Of a stretch of 64,000 nucleotides of DNA, positions 47,171-58,287 are shown one piece after another; position 1 is the first letter of the stretch; every line of letters begins with the position of its first letter. Source of the DNA: Clarireedia homoeocarpa (lineage: Eukaryota; Ascomycota; Leotiomycetes; Helotiales; Rutstroemiaceae); NCBI GenBank assembly GCA_001465935.1, contig LNKV01000063.1, positions 121,913-185,912 of the forward strand, in the 5' to 3' direction. A model generated the notes under the pieces. The model did not search any database, had not been told where the DNA came from, and was given only the letters and a program-made list of their open reading frames with translations. The translations under genes were made by a program, and so were the position numbers.

Positions 47171-48555
47171 TGCAGTAAGTTGGATTCCCGACCAAGTTCT
47201 CAGATTTAGCGCTAATACTGGCTTCACAGTTCAGCGATAGGAGTAGAAATGCCAACAGGGATATGCACCGTGCTGACGAGTTTGGTAGAAAGGATCAGCT
47301 AAATGCTGGTTGGTTTGTTGAGGCTCGAGGCGGAATTGTTGGATTTGGCTGCTATGCGGTTAGCGACGCCGGCAGATATGAATAGAGGAAGACATACTCC
47401 TCCGCAAAGTCTTCTAATGAAAATAAAGGTGATAGAAGGTTTGGAGGTTCAAGGTAGGGATGATTATTTGATGTAGTGTAATAATGCCGGATTTCGATAG
47501 CGGCGGGGGGGGTTCGGGATGTAGGAAGACTCTATTTTGGGCAGAACGGAGGATGTCGAATTCAGGAATTGAAGGCAGATTTCGAATTTTGATAAGAATC
47601 ACGCATTTGCGGCGAGACAATTCAGAGGAAGAGGATGAAAGGATAAAAGAATAGGATGTTGTCGAGATGTGAACAAAGTCGGATTTTGGTGGGGTTGGGG
47701 TTAAGGTTACTTGTTGTTATGCTCACGCGATTTACTTATTAGCCCGATAGTGACCGAGAAGACCACCAGTGCGATTAGGCTGTGATACCTGCAAGTGGAT
47801 GAATCCAAAGTACGTATGAACATCAGAAAGTTATTCTTTTGATCTGTACTCAATTCAATCTCACGTTGGGCGTTACATGCCCTGTAATTCTCTAATGATG
47901 GGAATATTGCCTTAATCTTCACAACCTACAGCCAAGAGTTATTGGTGCCTGACAGCTGCATATACTAGCCACTTCTTCTAGGCATCAACATGTTATGTAA
48001 ACCCAATGTTTCCAGAACTATACTACATTTAACCTAGTATATTACCTTAGTCAGAGCCTACAGCTAACTGACCACTTTGCACAAAGTTATCCCCTTGACT
48101 GCTATCCCCTTGACTGCCAACTACTCGCGGACTCGGTCGACAGGGGTATTTCGACCAATCAGATCACAGGGACTCTACTGAAGGGGGGTAATTTATCTCT
48201 TCATTCCATGATACAGCCAGAAGCAACCCTTCTTTTTACATAAAGGAATACCTCATTCTTTACATCCCCATACTACTAAAGCCCTTGTAGCTCGCTGTCT
48301 CATATTACTGGGAAGTGTACCTATAATCCTACGTCCAGCCAGAGCAGTTCTGTGATATTCTGAATACTACTGCTGAACTCGATTGAGTTGCGGAAATTTT
48401 ACCTCAATCTTTATCTCAAATCTTATATTATATTCTTGAAGCTCCCTGAAGCTCCCTCCACAGCACCTTCTCGCATTCAGACTTCTGGCCTTTCTATCAT
48501 TGAGCAGATGCTACCACAATATCAAAGATCACCTACCTCTGCCTAGTACTTGAAA
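47171..48555. other. Intergenic region
   Basis: About 1.4 kb. A minus-strand frame at 47707-47922 contains a possible TM stretch but lacks an ATG start. The segment 48090-48180 resembles parts of 44460-44590 (TTGACTACTATACGC / TTGACTGCTATCCCC followed by a purine-rich hairpin). No gene supported. Confidence 0.45.
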
Positions 48556-49155
48556 ATGAATACAACTTTCGAAAACTCGATGTAAGTCTAAGTGTTTCTT
48601 CTACGAAGTTGGAAAATCATACTGATGAGGTCACAAAGTCAGGACCTTCAATACTGCAAAACACCTTCTAAACCACCATTTCAAATCCAAAGGCTACAAC
48701 CTTATGCCCAAACATTGCAACCTTTTGCGGAAAAACTACAACCTCAAACCCAGAAACCACAATATCGAATCCAAAAACCACAATATCATCCAAACTCCAC
48801 GGTGCTTCGTTCTCAGCTACTTCGAAAACGATTTGATGAGAAGGTAGCAACATCGGAAAAGCAACAACATTGTACCGGAGGTTCACTACAACAACCTTCT
48901 ACCGACGGTTTATTGCAACAACCTCCTAAAGAAGGTTCGCTGAAACGAGAGGCTGACTATCGTTCACTCCAAAATAAATGGTACAATGATCCTGCATTTA
49001 TTATGGAGGCTAAAAGAACAGAGCTAGCTGGATATCGTATAATGAGAAGTTTGCGGAAATGGCAGACGGACGTAACGGATTGTCGGCCGTTGAGGGACGT
49101 CTTTCCGGATATCAGAGACGATTATGAACGATGTTTGATAGGCAGCAATGAGTAA
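48556..49155 (+). CDS. Gln/Pro-rich accessory protein (183 aa)
   Basis: Exons 48556-48581 and 48630-49155, with a 48-bp intron splitting the codon after MNTTFENS. Residues about 20-65 are Gln/Pro repeats (LQPYAQTLQPFAEKLQPQTQ, KPQYRIQKPQYHPN). Residues 85-115 have three QQPxx(D/E)G units. The C-terminus is a charged helical segment (ADYRSLQNKWYNDPAFIMEA). No known family. Confidence 0.55.
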
Positions 49156-50267
49156 TTGAACATATGGAAGTAGGCAACTCTCGTTGTACAAGAACTGAAG
49201 GATAGGGAGGATAAGCGAGGGAGGAGGATAAGCAGTCGTACAAACATTAAGATGATAGAACAAAGAGCTTAGGTAGTGGAGAAGGTAGTTGTACGAACGA
49301 CAAAGAGGTCTTGCTGGTCTGGGGTTTTTCGTAGTGACTATTCAATCAACGAATGGTCGAATAGTTTTACAGTGGCTAATCAATCACTGATCATCCCAAA
49401 TTCGAGCCGGAGTACACGTAGTATATATCATGCTAACATATCCGAATATGGTTTGATCATCCTGAAGAATCTTCCACATATCCATGCAGACGCATATAGG
49501 ACCGGAAAGTAACTAGAGACGGAAAGTAAATGTAGAGCGGGAGAAGCAGGGAGATGCAGTGGCTTCTCAGTTCACGGCATCGCCGATCATTGAAAAATGA
49601 AACGAGGGTGTCAGAAAGGGTTAAGACACTGGAGAGGGTGTTAGATGAGGTTGGACAAAAAATAGCAGGGAAATTACACTACGCCACGCTAAGATATGCA
49701 CCGTTCAATTTTATACATGGATAGGTGCTTGAAAATAGCAGCAACTGAATAAAAGTCTAGGTTGAAAGCAGTCACCGACGAAAACAGGATGTAGTCACCA
49801 AAAGAATAGTGCTAAAAGCCTAGTATCATTCAGAGCGTTTGCAAAATGATTCGCCATTGTTAGGCAACGAAGACCTGCCTCTGAGTGTAATTCCACAGTG
49901 GATTTAACTCCGGATAGATGGCTATGTACTGCAACAAATCATCATGGTAATAATATTGACCTCCTCCAATTGACGATAAACGAGTAACCAGTTCGAAGGT
50001 GTTATATAAAGTTTCAGCTATGCCCTATGTTGTGACAGAAAAACATAGAGTCACAGTCTTTTGGTAGCCCCAATTTTTACATTCATATTACCTAGGACAT
50101 ACGAATTCATAGATTATTTTGATCCACTGCTATCGAGTACCAAAGACAATAATATATTCCTATACGACTTTAGAAAACCCAATGTGAGTCCAAATCACTG
50201 TTATATAAAGTCAGAATATTATGCTAAATAGAAGTCTTGTCATCTATACAGCTTTCGTTTCTCCATT
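49156..50267. other. Intergenic region
   Basis: About 1.1 kb. A plus-strand frame (49276-49512) is not supported by splice sites or similarity. Confidence 0.4.
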
Positions 50268-51211
50268 ATGCCGAACCTTCTACACACAATATTTCAACAA
50301 CGAAGAAAACTCTTAGAGAACTATCCTGATATCGTTCAATTTCTACCCGATGATGAGATGAGCGCCAATAGTATATATTACATTTTAGACGAAGACAATA
50401 CGAATTCTCGGAAGATCGATTTGAACTTTAGCGAAGCAGGAGGTATTCCTGATATAGCATACAATAAGCCACAAAAAAGTATCGTCGGTGCAGAATGGGA
50501 TTTTACTGATCGACCTGTCACAATATATACACAAATAATGGAAGGAAAGAAAGCTAGAGTTAAGGAGTTGTCGCTTGCATACAATATGTTTTCCCGCCTC
50601 GCCGATGTCTACAGGAGAAGACAAACATGCTTCGACAGAGAAATGCATGAATCAACTAGAGCATTGAACGGACTACGAAGTCTTGCAGATAATGGACGGC
50701 GTAAACGATCTGGACTACAAGAAGTTAAACGTCTTGTAAACAAGGTGGAGTCAACGAAACCAAGGGTTTTGGCTGTTAAATACAGATATCAACGCGTTGT
50801 TGCTGGCCTGGAATACTTGGAGAGATCATGTAATATTTTGTGGACTGACTATTGGGCTTTACATTTTCCATGCGAATTGTAAGTATTTTATTGTTCCTCT
50901 TACAATCCTGTCTAATTTGTTATTTCAGGGCATCACATCGACTTATCCTTCGCAAGCCTCCTCCATCAGATCTTTGGAAGAAACTTCCTCCTGAAATTCT
51001 GCACATGATTACAACTATCGGTGTTGCTTATGAAATCAAGCACTATCCCAGATCTGATCAGTATCAACATTACGATCCGTTTCTCAATCACTGGATGATA
51101 AATAAGACGATCTATTATAGTGCTGTACTAGCATATGAAGATTGGAAGTGTTTCTTGCTCACTGGACATAAAAGCAGGTTCAATACAAGAAGTGATAATT
51201 CCGGGCGATAA
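50268..51211 (+). CDS. Accessory helical protein with F-box-like stretch (297 aa)
   Basis: Exons 50268-50878 and 50929-51211, with a 50-bp phase-2 GT-AG intron (CTAAT branch, TATTTCAG acceptor). The N-terminus is MPNLLHTIFQQRRKLLEN. The middle is coiled-coil-like (YRRRQTCFDREMHEST, RSGLQEVKRLVNKVES). Exon 2 holds DLWKKLPPEILHMITTIG, which resembles the first half of an F-box; the second half is not clear, so I do not call it one. An open frame with a good donor precedes the start (50095-50170), so an extra 5' exon is possible but no ATG was found. Confidence 0.6.
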
Positions 51212-52968
51212 CGTGAAGGTGCAGTTTGAGCTGCGAGAGTACTTTCAATGTTTGTTGAAGGGTTGTTTGTTTGCCCAAGATGGTTCTTAGGAGACCACAG
51301 TGTCTAATATTTCAGATCAGGTGGACAATCTCGTGGAGGCCTTGAATTTTAGGCCTATAGACGCTGTATTCTATAAAAGAAAAGTTCATTAGATTCTCTT
51401 TCCTTGCAAGATTTTTCTTCCGTTTTTCGGGAAGAAATCGTACAAGCTGGTTGAGGTTGTCGCCGTTTAGCTGTATCTCGATCGCTGAGATAAGTTACAG
51501 CTCGTTATGCACCTTGCAAATTCCTAAAAAGTCAATCCTCGGTGCGTATTCCTTGCAGTAGCCTGTACGGGTTTTTCGTATAGCAAGGCTTTCTCCGTAT
51601 GGCGACAGCCAAACACCCGCCTGAAGTGAGAAGCTAAGCTAGGCTAACCATCACTTCCGATGGTAGTCCCCCCTTGAAAGAAACTACGGTCCTTGTAGGG
51701 GCCCAGCGGCCCATCGTTCTTTCGAGCGGGGACATACGGGGCCGATAGCGCATATACAGAGCCGATAGCCAGTATGTACGGTTCTAACTTTACCGCCACC
51801 ATAATCGTGAGCGGCGGCTCAAATCCTTAGGTTTACGATTGGTCGGGGGGTACGAGTTAATTTAGAACACAGAAAAATTAAATTGACATTTTCCCACTTA
51901 TCAACATTCCCTGCTCTGAGGACTTCTAGGAGTTGGTTTGCACGGGTGCTCCGCGGATTTGCATATGCACTTGCGAGGCACAAGGGTCCAAATACAAGGA
52001 AGAGTTGGTAGTTGGAAATATATGTGAGGACCGAGGTATTTTTAACTTGACGTATCATAATTGCAGACAAATGAGTGTTAGTCCTTAATTAGCTGCGCTA
52101 GTTCAAGAGAAAGATTAATTAGGAATTATTTGCTGGGATATACTTCGGAGAACACTCTGCTATAACCTAAAAACGTGACGTTTATCGACCCACACTGTCC
52201 TACGAAAACCAGAGTAGTAATACGGAGTACTACTATACGCCTATCCCCTTGAGCAACCAAAAAAAGGTGGGAAAGTTGCACATAGCTGTCACTCTCCCTC
52301 TACCTCCTAGAATGTAGATTATTCGACAGATCAGGTATAGCAATGCGTGATATAGTGACCAGGGTGTTATCTAACTTATCGTTTTTCCATTTTAGCTGCT
52401 CCAGGGTTGACGTAACACTATCTAGAGCCGGGGGGGGTGTGGGGGAAAGGGGGGCGGTTGGGGTAAAATTGTACTGGTCAGATCGGCATCACCGGAGCTC
52501 AAGAAAAGGTAGAGCATCTTGGCGACCCGGTGCTTTGGTACCGAGATACAGTGCCATGTCAAAAGTATTTGGACAGGGTCCGTGCATTTATCACTAAAAT
52601 GACCAAAAAATTGGTGTAGAACGCACAAACCCTGTCCAAATACTTTTGACATGGCACTGTACAATTGCACGATGACTGATCGGATATTCGGCTAAAGCGG
52701 CAAACTGAAAAATACATCGTATTGTACCTACACATTTTACTTGGCAAAAGCGCACGAACGCGCACAAACCATAAGGTGCTTAACACCACCTACAAGATTG
52801 TTTGTGTCGGAAGTTGCAGCTAGGAACGTACACGTTACTTGGGTACTTACCAATATTTTTCAAATCAATATTCTATCGGCTTTCGATGTCCTAATACAAT
52901 TTATATTACCTTCTTTTTACTTCTAAAACTTTATTGATCTTTATTCAAAAACCTAGGCAATTCTTAGC
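51212..52968. other. Long intergenic region containing a MITE
   Basis: About 1.75 kb without a supported gene. ORFs at 52343-52789 are shadows of the inverted-repeat element and its flanks. The sequence near 52230-52310 again contains ACTACTATACGC and a CCAAAAAAAGGTGGGAAAGT stretch related to 44460-44510. Confidence 0.5.
52549..52659. mobile_element. Tc1/mariner-type MITE, 111 bp
   Basis: 30-bp perfect terminal inverted repeats (CAGTGCCATGTCAAAAGTAT continuing TTGGACAGGG) flank a 51-bp core. A TA lies immediately outside each end (52547-52548 and 52660-52661), the target duplication expected for Tc1/mariner/pogo insertion. There is no coding capacity, so it would be moved by a transposase elsewhere. 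Confidence 0.9.
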
Positions 52969-53571
52969 ATGAATCCTCATCCGTTTGCTGTTCTCGGCAT
53001 CGTCCCCGAGCTTAATCTCACAGTGGAAAATGTCAGTTTCCGCAAGAGAAAAGCCCATAGCAAAAAAAACGCCTCGCGTCACAAATTCAGCAGTGTCGAA
53101 ATCAACAATGCTGCAGATGAGTTGGACCATGCCATACGTTCGAATGGATTGAAATTTTATTTGGCTGAAGGAAAAGCAAGGTGGAATTAGAAAAGTACTT
53201 GGTGTCCTATCGAGTATACAAAACATCCGCACACGCATGGAATTCCAGATTGGGAAGCCAAGATGGATAACATTTACGAAGAAATTTTTGTGGAACAATA
53301 TTCTGATGAGATCAAATGGGTAAGGGACATCGGTGAATGGCAAGTGAGGATAATTCAGATGAAATGGGATCAGGCCAAGAAGAACTTCGAAGAGGATATG
53401 GCAGCGAAGGATAAGGAGGCTGCAAATTTTGACGAGGGGGCACAGAAAGAGCTTGCGGATATTTATGACCTTCGCGATCTGGAACTTCCCACATGGCTAC
53501 GTTTCCCATATGCATATGCGATTCCCATATGCATATGGGAGCTTGCGTATGCATATGGGAGAGACATTTAA
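52969..53571 (+). pseudogene. J-domain-like gene, one TAG and truncated by a repeat
   Basis: One frame runs from ATG 52969 to 53571 with a single TAG at 53188-53190. The start (NPHPFAVLGIVPELNLTVEN) and SFRKRKAHSKKNASRHKF align with DnaJ helices I-III, but the diagnostic HPD is HSK, so Hsp70 stimulation would be lost. A charged helical segment follows (QMKWDQAKKNFEEDMAAKDK). From about 53480 the frame runs into the inverted-repeat element and reads repeat translation (YAYAIPICIWELAYAYG), so the true 3' end is lost. Confidence 0.6.
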
Positions 53572-54966
53572 TTTTAATATTCCGATATGTATATGGTAAG
53601 ACCGCTTTCGTACGAATGATTTAAGACATATGCCGGCGCCACCAACCTCGCTGTCGCCACTTCGCTTAGACCACTTTTATCCCTTGTTTTAAAAATTTTA
53701 TGATATATGATACTTATGGCCACAAGCAGGTTCGCTGTTTCCTGTAGTCAAGAACCACTTTACTTTACTTTCTCTTTATCATCTATCTATCAATATATCT
53801 ATCTGTCCATTAATTCATCAACATGCCTCCCCAAGAGCAAGCAAGAAGAATATAGTTTAGATGACTTCCACTTGGTTTATTTGTACTTGAAATCTCCGCT
53901 CTTAATTAATATCAATATTAATATTTATTCTTATTTCTGGAGTCTGGACAGCTTCACTATTGCCTAATTAGGAAGTCATGATATGGCATGTACGTAGGAA
54001 GTCATGAATCATAATATAGTGCATATATGGTACGTGCGTAGGAGGCTAATCCCCCATAGCTATATGGGGGACCGAGCTTCCCATATGTATATGGGAACTC
54101 TCCTATATGCATATGGGAATCTACGTAGGCATATGGGATGGAGTGTAGCCATTTGGGATATCCCATATAGCTATGGGAGATTGGCCTCCCGTGCACGTAC
54201 CATATCATGATTTCCCAATTAGGCAATCATGAAGCCAGCCACAGGAGACTAATATCCTATGCACGTACCACATCATGACTTCCTAATTAGACTATGTTGA
54301 AGTTATCCAGAAATAAGAATAAATATTAATATTGAATGAGAATGAAGATTTCAAGTACAAATACACTGATAAAGTGGAAAACATCTAAGCTACTTTATTC
54401 TTGTTTGCTCTTGCCCTGGTAGTTATGCTATTGTCAGATGCTCCTGCCCATGCTTCCACCCTTCCTGTCGCCTTATTCTTGTCATTATTTCCTTCCCTCG
54501 CTGCTGCTCTTTTGGCCAATGGTGCTTCAGTTGTAGTCGTACCTTTCCTCTTATTTAACTTTCTTCCTGCCTTTTGAAGAGCACTGACAGCCTCTCTCCC
54601 GTTCATTCTTTGTACTGCATTATTGATTAATGATTAATTGAGTTGAAGGAAGTGAAATGAAAGAGAAGTGATTCCTGACTATAGGAACAGTGAACATATT
54701 TGTGGCTAGAATGATCATATATTATAAAATCCATGAAACGAGATATAAAAGTGGTCAAAGCGAAGTGGCGCCGGCGAGGTTGGTGGCGCCGGAATGTCTT
54801 AAATCGACCCCAGCCGGCCTTCCTCAGCTCGGTCCTCAGCTCGACCGTCCCATAGACCTATCATAAAAATAAAATTAAAGGTCTCTCCCATATGCCTACA
54901 CCCCCTTCCATAGGTCTACGGACCTCCTATAGACCTATGGGAAACGTAAACCCATGGGAGGTTCCA
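53480..54966. mobile_element. Palindromic foldback element, copy 1
   Basis: The ends are TGGAACTTCCCA and TGGGAGGTTCCA, each flanked outside by GATC (53476-53479, 54967-54970). The arms are long imperfect inverted repeats around an axis near 54.1 kb. For example, the GCCGGCGCCACC block at about 53630 returns inverted at about 54770-54800, and AATATTTATTCTTATTTCTGG near 53930 returns inverted near 54315. The arms are studded with CATATG palindromes (CCCATATGCATATGGG). The right arm carries a short ORF that is deleted in the left arm. No transposase is visible. Confidence 0.75.
54385..54606 (-). CDS. Small basic ORF inside the foldback element (73 aa)
   Basis: Starts MNGREAVSALQKAGRKLNKR and is Lys/Arg/Ala/Thr-rich. 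The other arm keeps its flanks but lacks the body, and the related copy at 62.9-63.8 kb has a different interior. It may be cargo or chance; it could bind nucleic acid by composition only. Confidence 0.3.
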   Translation of the reverse strand: MNGREAVSALQKAGRKLNKRKGTTTTEAPLAKRAAAREGNNDKNKATGRVEAWAGASDNSITTRARANKNKVA

Positions 54967-56048
54967 GATCAAACCATGAACACCTTTTCAAACCTATCCA
55001 TATAGCAGAGGATTTCCGTAAGATCAAGTCAATCTCGTTGTTTACCTTATACAGCCATTTAGTCATTGTGGTGCAATCTCTTTTTCCTTCGTTTTTTACG
55101 ACCTATTACGCCTTATTCCAGGCTACAGGAACCCTTTAATGTAGCCAGCTTTGGTCCTTTTAAAGGATTTTATTCCCATAATTAGTTTCATAGAGATCAC
55201 GCTTTTTACATGTTCTTTCATTTTCTAGTCTGCGCATATTGTTGTCTCGCAGGAGTTGGGTCGCGGCTTAAGTTTGACAGTTCTCGAATCAGATTTCAGT
55301 GTAGAGGTATCATAACACCAAGTTCTGCTCCTGATATGAGGAACGAACTCGTGAGCAATAGATCAACGGGGTTTTGTTGATTTTTTCAAGCTACGCAACT
55401 GGACCTCGAAAACTTACATCGCTTTGGGAAAAGCGGAGTAGCCTCCGGCTGTAAAGCCTGAGCTGAGGACTTTAGGCTCAGTTGCTCAGCAAGCAACAGT
55501 TATGTCCTCACATATCAACCCTGGTCATGCCCTCGCATATCAACCCTGGTCATGTCAGTGTCAGTTCATCTGGATTCGTACCCTCCTTTCCCGGCCATCA
55601 CAGACAAAGCCGTAGTGGATCTTATGCAGCTGATTGGAAGTGGATACTATTGACAGTTTGAGTATAGGCATGAAGCAGGGATGTATTCCAACTTCCACCC
55701 CGTAATAATTGTATGATATGATAGAAAGAAATGACATTCAAGAGCTACCAACAAGTTCCCTACAGCTGCTTCCTATCACGATGAATGGCAGACGCTCAAT
55801 GTACAGATAAAGGAAAGTGCAGTTTGACGTGATTTTGTAGGTACCTAGCTCTAACAACGCGGTTGACCACATTTTCTTGCAAATCCTGTAGCCGTCTCAA
55901 GTTTACTTTTTTCTTTCTCCTACTAGTCAGATAAATACTTAAGTTTGCTTCCAATTATCATTAACCGCTTTCGTTCGTTCTACAATAACGTATTCAAATT
56001 CAACTTCGACTTCGATCTCAACTTGTGGCCAAAATTCCAACGCAAAAA
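54967..56048. other. Intergenic region
   Basis: About 1.1 kb. A 16-bp direct repeat (ATCAACCCTGGTCATG) occurs twice near 55515-55555. Otherwise nothing recognisable. Confidence 0.45.
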
Positions 56049-56702
56049 ATGAATTCCGACTCTGAGTTACCCCTCCAGACTAATAGCAACGCGAGCGTCG
56101 ATAGCAGTATAACGGTCGATGGCACCGGTCGTGAAGTCAGTCATGACAGTAAGTAGACATTGTATACCAATCATTCCTCGATAATCTGCTCACTATATGT
56201 AGACACTTTGCCTTCATCCCGTGGCTTGCCTCCACAGTTTATGAACGCTCCCAAGTGTTTAAATTGCGGGTCTATGGATAGAGCACAGTTGGGTGTGGAG
56301 AAGATGAAGTCAGTGACGCGCAGAGAAGAACTGATACAAGTAATGAAGCAGATGCTAGCTGTTTTGGATGATACGCAAGGGCAGCAGAAAATAGCTTTGG
56401 GTGAAATCCAGCAGAAGCTAGCGAAGGAGGAAGAAAAATTGATGCAGCTATCGGCGAGGCTGTATGTTGGTCGTCTGCGGATAAAGGTCTATAGTGAGCT
56501 TTTCAGAACGCAGGACGAAATAGCTTGGGAAGAAATGGAGCAGAAGCTAGCTGTTTTGGATGATGCGCAAGCGAAGCAGAAAATAGCTTTGGATGAAATC
56601 CAGCAGAAGCTAGGGAAGGAGGAAGAAGAATTGATGAAGAAAGACAATGAATTGCAGGAGACTAAGATGATAGTAGAGATGCTTGATATTGAAAAGAGAT
56701 AG
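56049..56702 (+). CDS. Coiled-coil protein with internal duplication (199 aa)
   Basis: Exons 56049-56148 and 56203-56702, with a 54-bp phase-1 intron. Residues 1-35 are Ser/Asp/Asn-rich. APKCLNCGSMDRAQ near 50 has a CxxC. The remainder is coiled coil with a duplicated unit of about 34 aa: LAVLDDTQGQQKIALGEIQQ and LAVLDDAQAKQKIALDEIQQ, each followed by KLxKEEExLM. The DNA of the two units is also similar, so the duplication is fairly recent. Function unknown. Confidence 0.65.
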
Positions 56703-58287
56703 TTGGCCAGTGGTGAGCTATCTTATATGAGTAACGAGGGGATCTGGAGGAAACCTCTACAAGGAATGTTTGTATTGACTTATTCTATGTTTATGTTTTA
56801 TGAATGATTCGCGATGGCTTGTCGTATTTGTGAAGTTGGTTCCTGGATTCGTTTTGACAGCTCACAACCAAAATTTACTGTTGATGGTAAAGATACCGAT
56901 TTGGAGTCACTAAAGTCCCGCTCTACCACGTTTGCTTCTGCTACAACCGATATTATCTTACCCAGGCAGCAATCTGATTGACATTTGGGCACCCAACCAG
57001 ACGCTGAAGACATATCACTGTCACGGCTCGACCCGGCACGTGCAGTCTTATCACATGACAGGCTGTCGGCCGACCTGTCCACCCAGAAGATAGCTATGAT
57101 TGGAGGAACGCTAAGCGGAAGCACTATAAGAAGGGGCTGCTGGACTCGGTTTCTGTTCTGGCTCTTTATGCAACGTCTTGTTCTTGATCTTGTCTCTTGT
57201 CCTTGCTTCCTGTCCTTGTCTACTGTTCTTGTCCCTAATTATCAAATACAATCCCTTGTTCTTGACCTTACTCCTGAGTCTATCGTGAAGTGCTCCCGGT
57301 ACTCCATGCTTCTGCCCTTCGTCGCCGTAACAATCACCGGTACTCGCTTAATTGCCAAGCACCTATTCAGGGTCTGCACTGTCCTCTTAAGAGTCTATAC
57401 TACTACGATGGAAGTGCACAGACTAAGGGAGAGTTGGCACACTCCATTTGGGTAGTTATTTGCAGACTTCTTGGATAGAACATATTGCTGCAGTGATCCT
57501 GTCGTTTGGACGACCACAGAGAAACTATTCCAGAGCGCTCTCCCAGGGTGGATACCCAGTGGGTTATAGCACCCATGGGTGGGTTGAATGTCCTGAATTA
57601 CCTACGTAGAAGACTGAAAATCTACCCACAGAGCTGCACAGTGCTTAGGGGGGTCTGTGAAACCTGTCGCACGTGATATGAAAGGGTGGGACCAGCTAGG
57701 GCAACCCGGCGCGTAGATAGGTCATCCGTGGGTCAACAGGGGGTCATCCGTGGGTCAACAGGGTCAACAGGGGTTCATCCGTGGGTCAACAGGGGGTCAT
57801 CCGTATGTGGGTTGAAAGTCCAAAAACTCACCCACGCCGCAGCCTATTGCCGTCAATCTTCGAGAGTTCTTGGTGTATAAGATGACTTATCTGGTGGGCA
57901 ATGATCGTAGCATCGTAGACTGTAGGTGATTTACTTTCATAGAGAAACTATAGATATAATTAACTCCGGACTTATGGTAGTAAAATACTTTGTTTGGGGA
58001 ACATCTCCCTTTGTCACATGGACTATCGAATGCTTGACAGTGCAGAAATATGAGCGGATATTCTAAACTTTGTGCTGGGATCTTTAGTCTTCTTAAATTA
58101 ATGTCATCAGAGACTGGTTAGAGTAAGGTCATGTATGCCGGCCAGCCAGATTAGGGGTATAAAGCATCGCCTCCACTACCATTTAACACCCAACTACACC
58201 TCCCAAGTCCGGTTCATTGCATTCTAGTGTACCGTTATACAAACCAGAAAGCTCGGCCGCCAACTCACTCCTGGTCCGCGATAAAAT
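56703..58287. other. Intergenic region
   Basis: About 1.6 kb. ORFs on both strands near 56.8-57.5 kb have Leu/Ser-rich translations without domain or splice support; they could be decayed element sequence. A GTCATCCGTGGGTCAACAGGG array is at 57721-57810. 58140-58160 has a TATA-like GGGGTATAAAGCA about 140 bp before the next start. Confidence 0.45.
57721..57810. repeat. About 22-bp tandem repeat
   Basis: Four copies of GTCATCCGTGGGTCAACAGG, with one partial copy inserted. Confidence 0.85.

Noticed and set aside
47707..47922. Possible small TM protein
   Set aside because: It opens with GTG rather than ATG and no upstream exon with a start could be joined.
52422..52789. Minus-strand ORFs around the MITE
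   Set aside because: Both contain the MITE terminal repeat translated on either arm; not genes.
53312..54226. ORFs rich in YAYG/PICIW and HSYMG
   Set aside because: Translations of CATATG palindromes in the foldback element.
56798..57478. Opposed ORFs that might be retrotransposon remains
   Set aside because: No protease, integrase, RT or LTR motif could be recognised in either strand.
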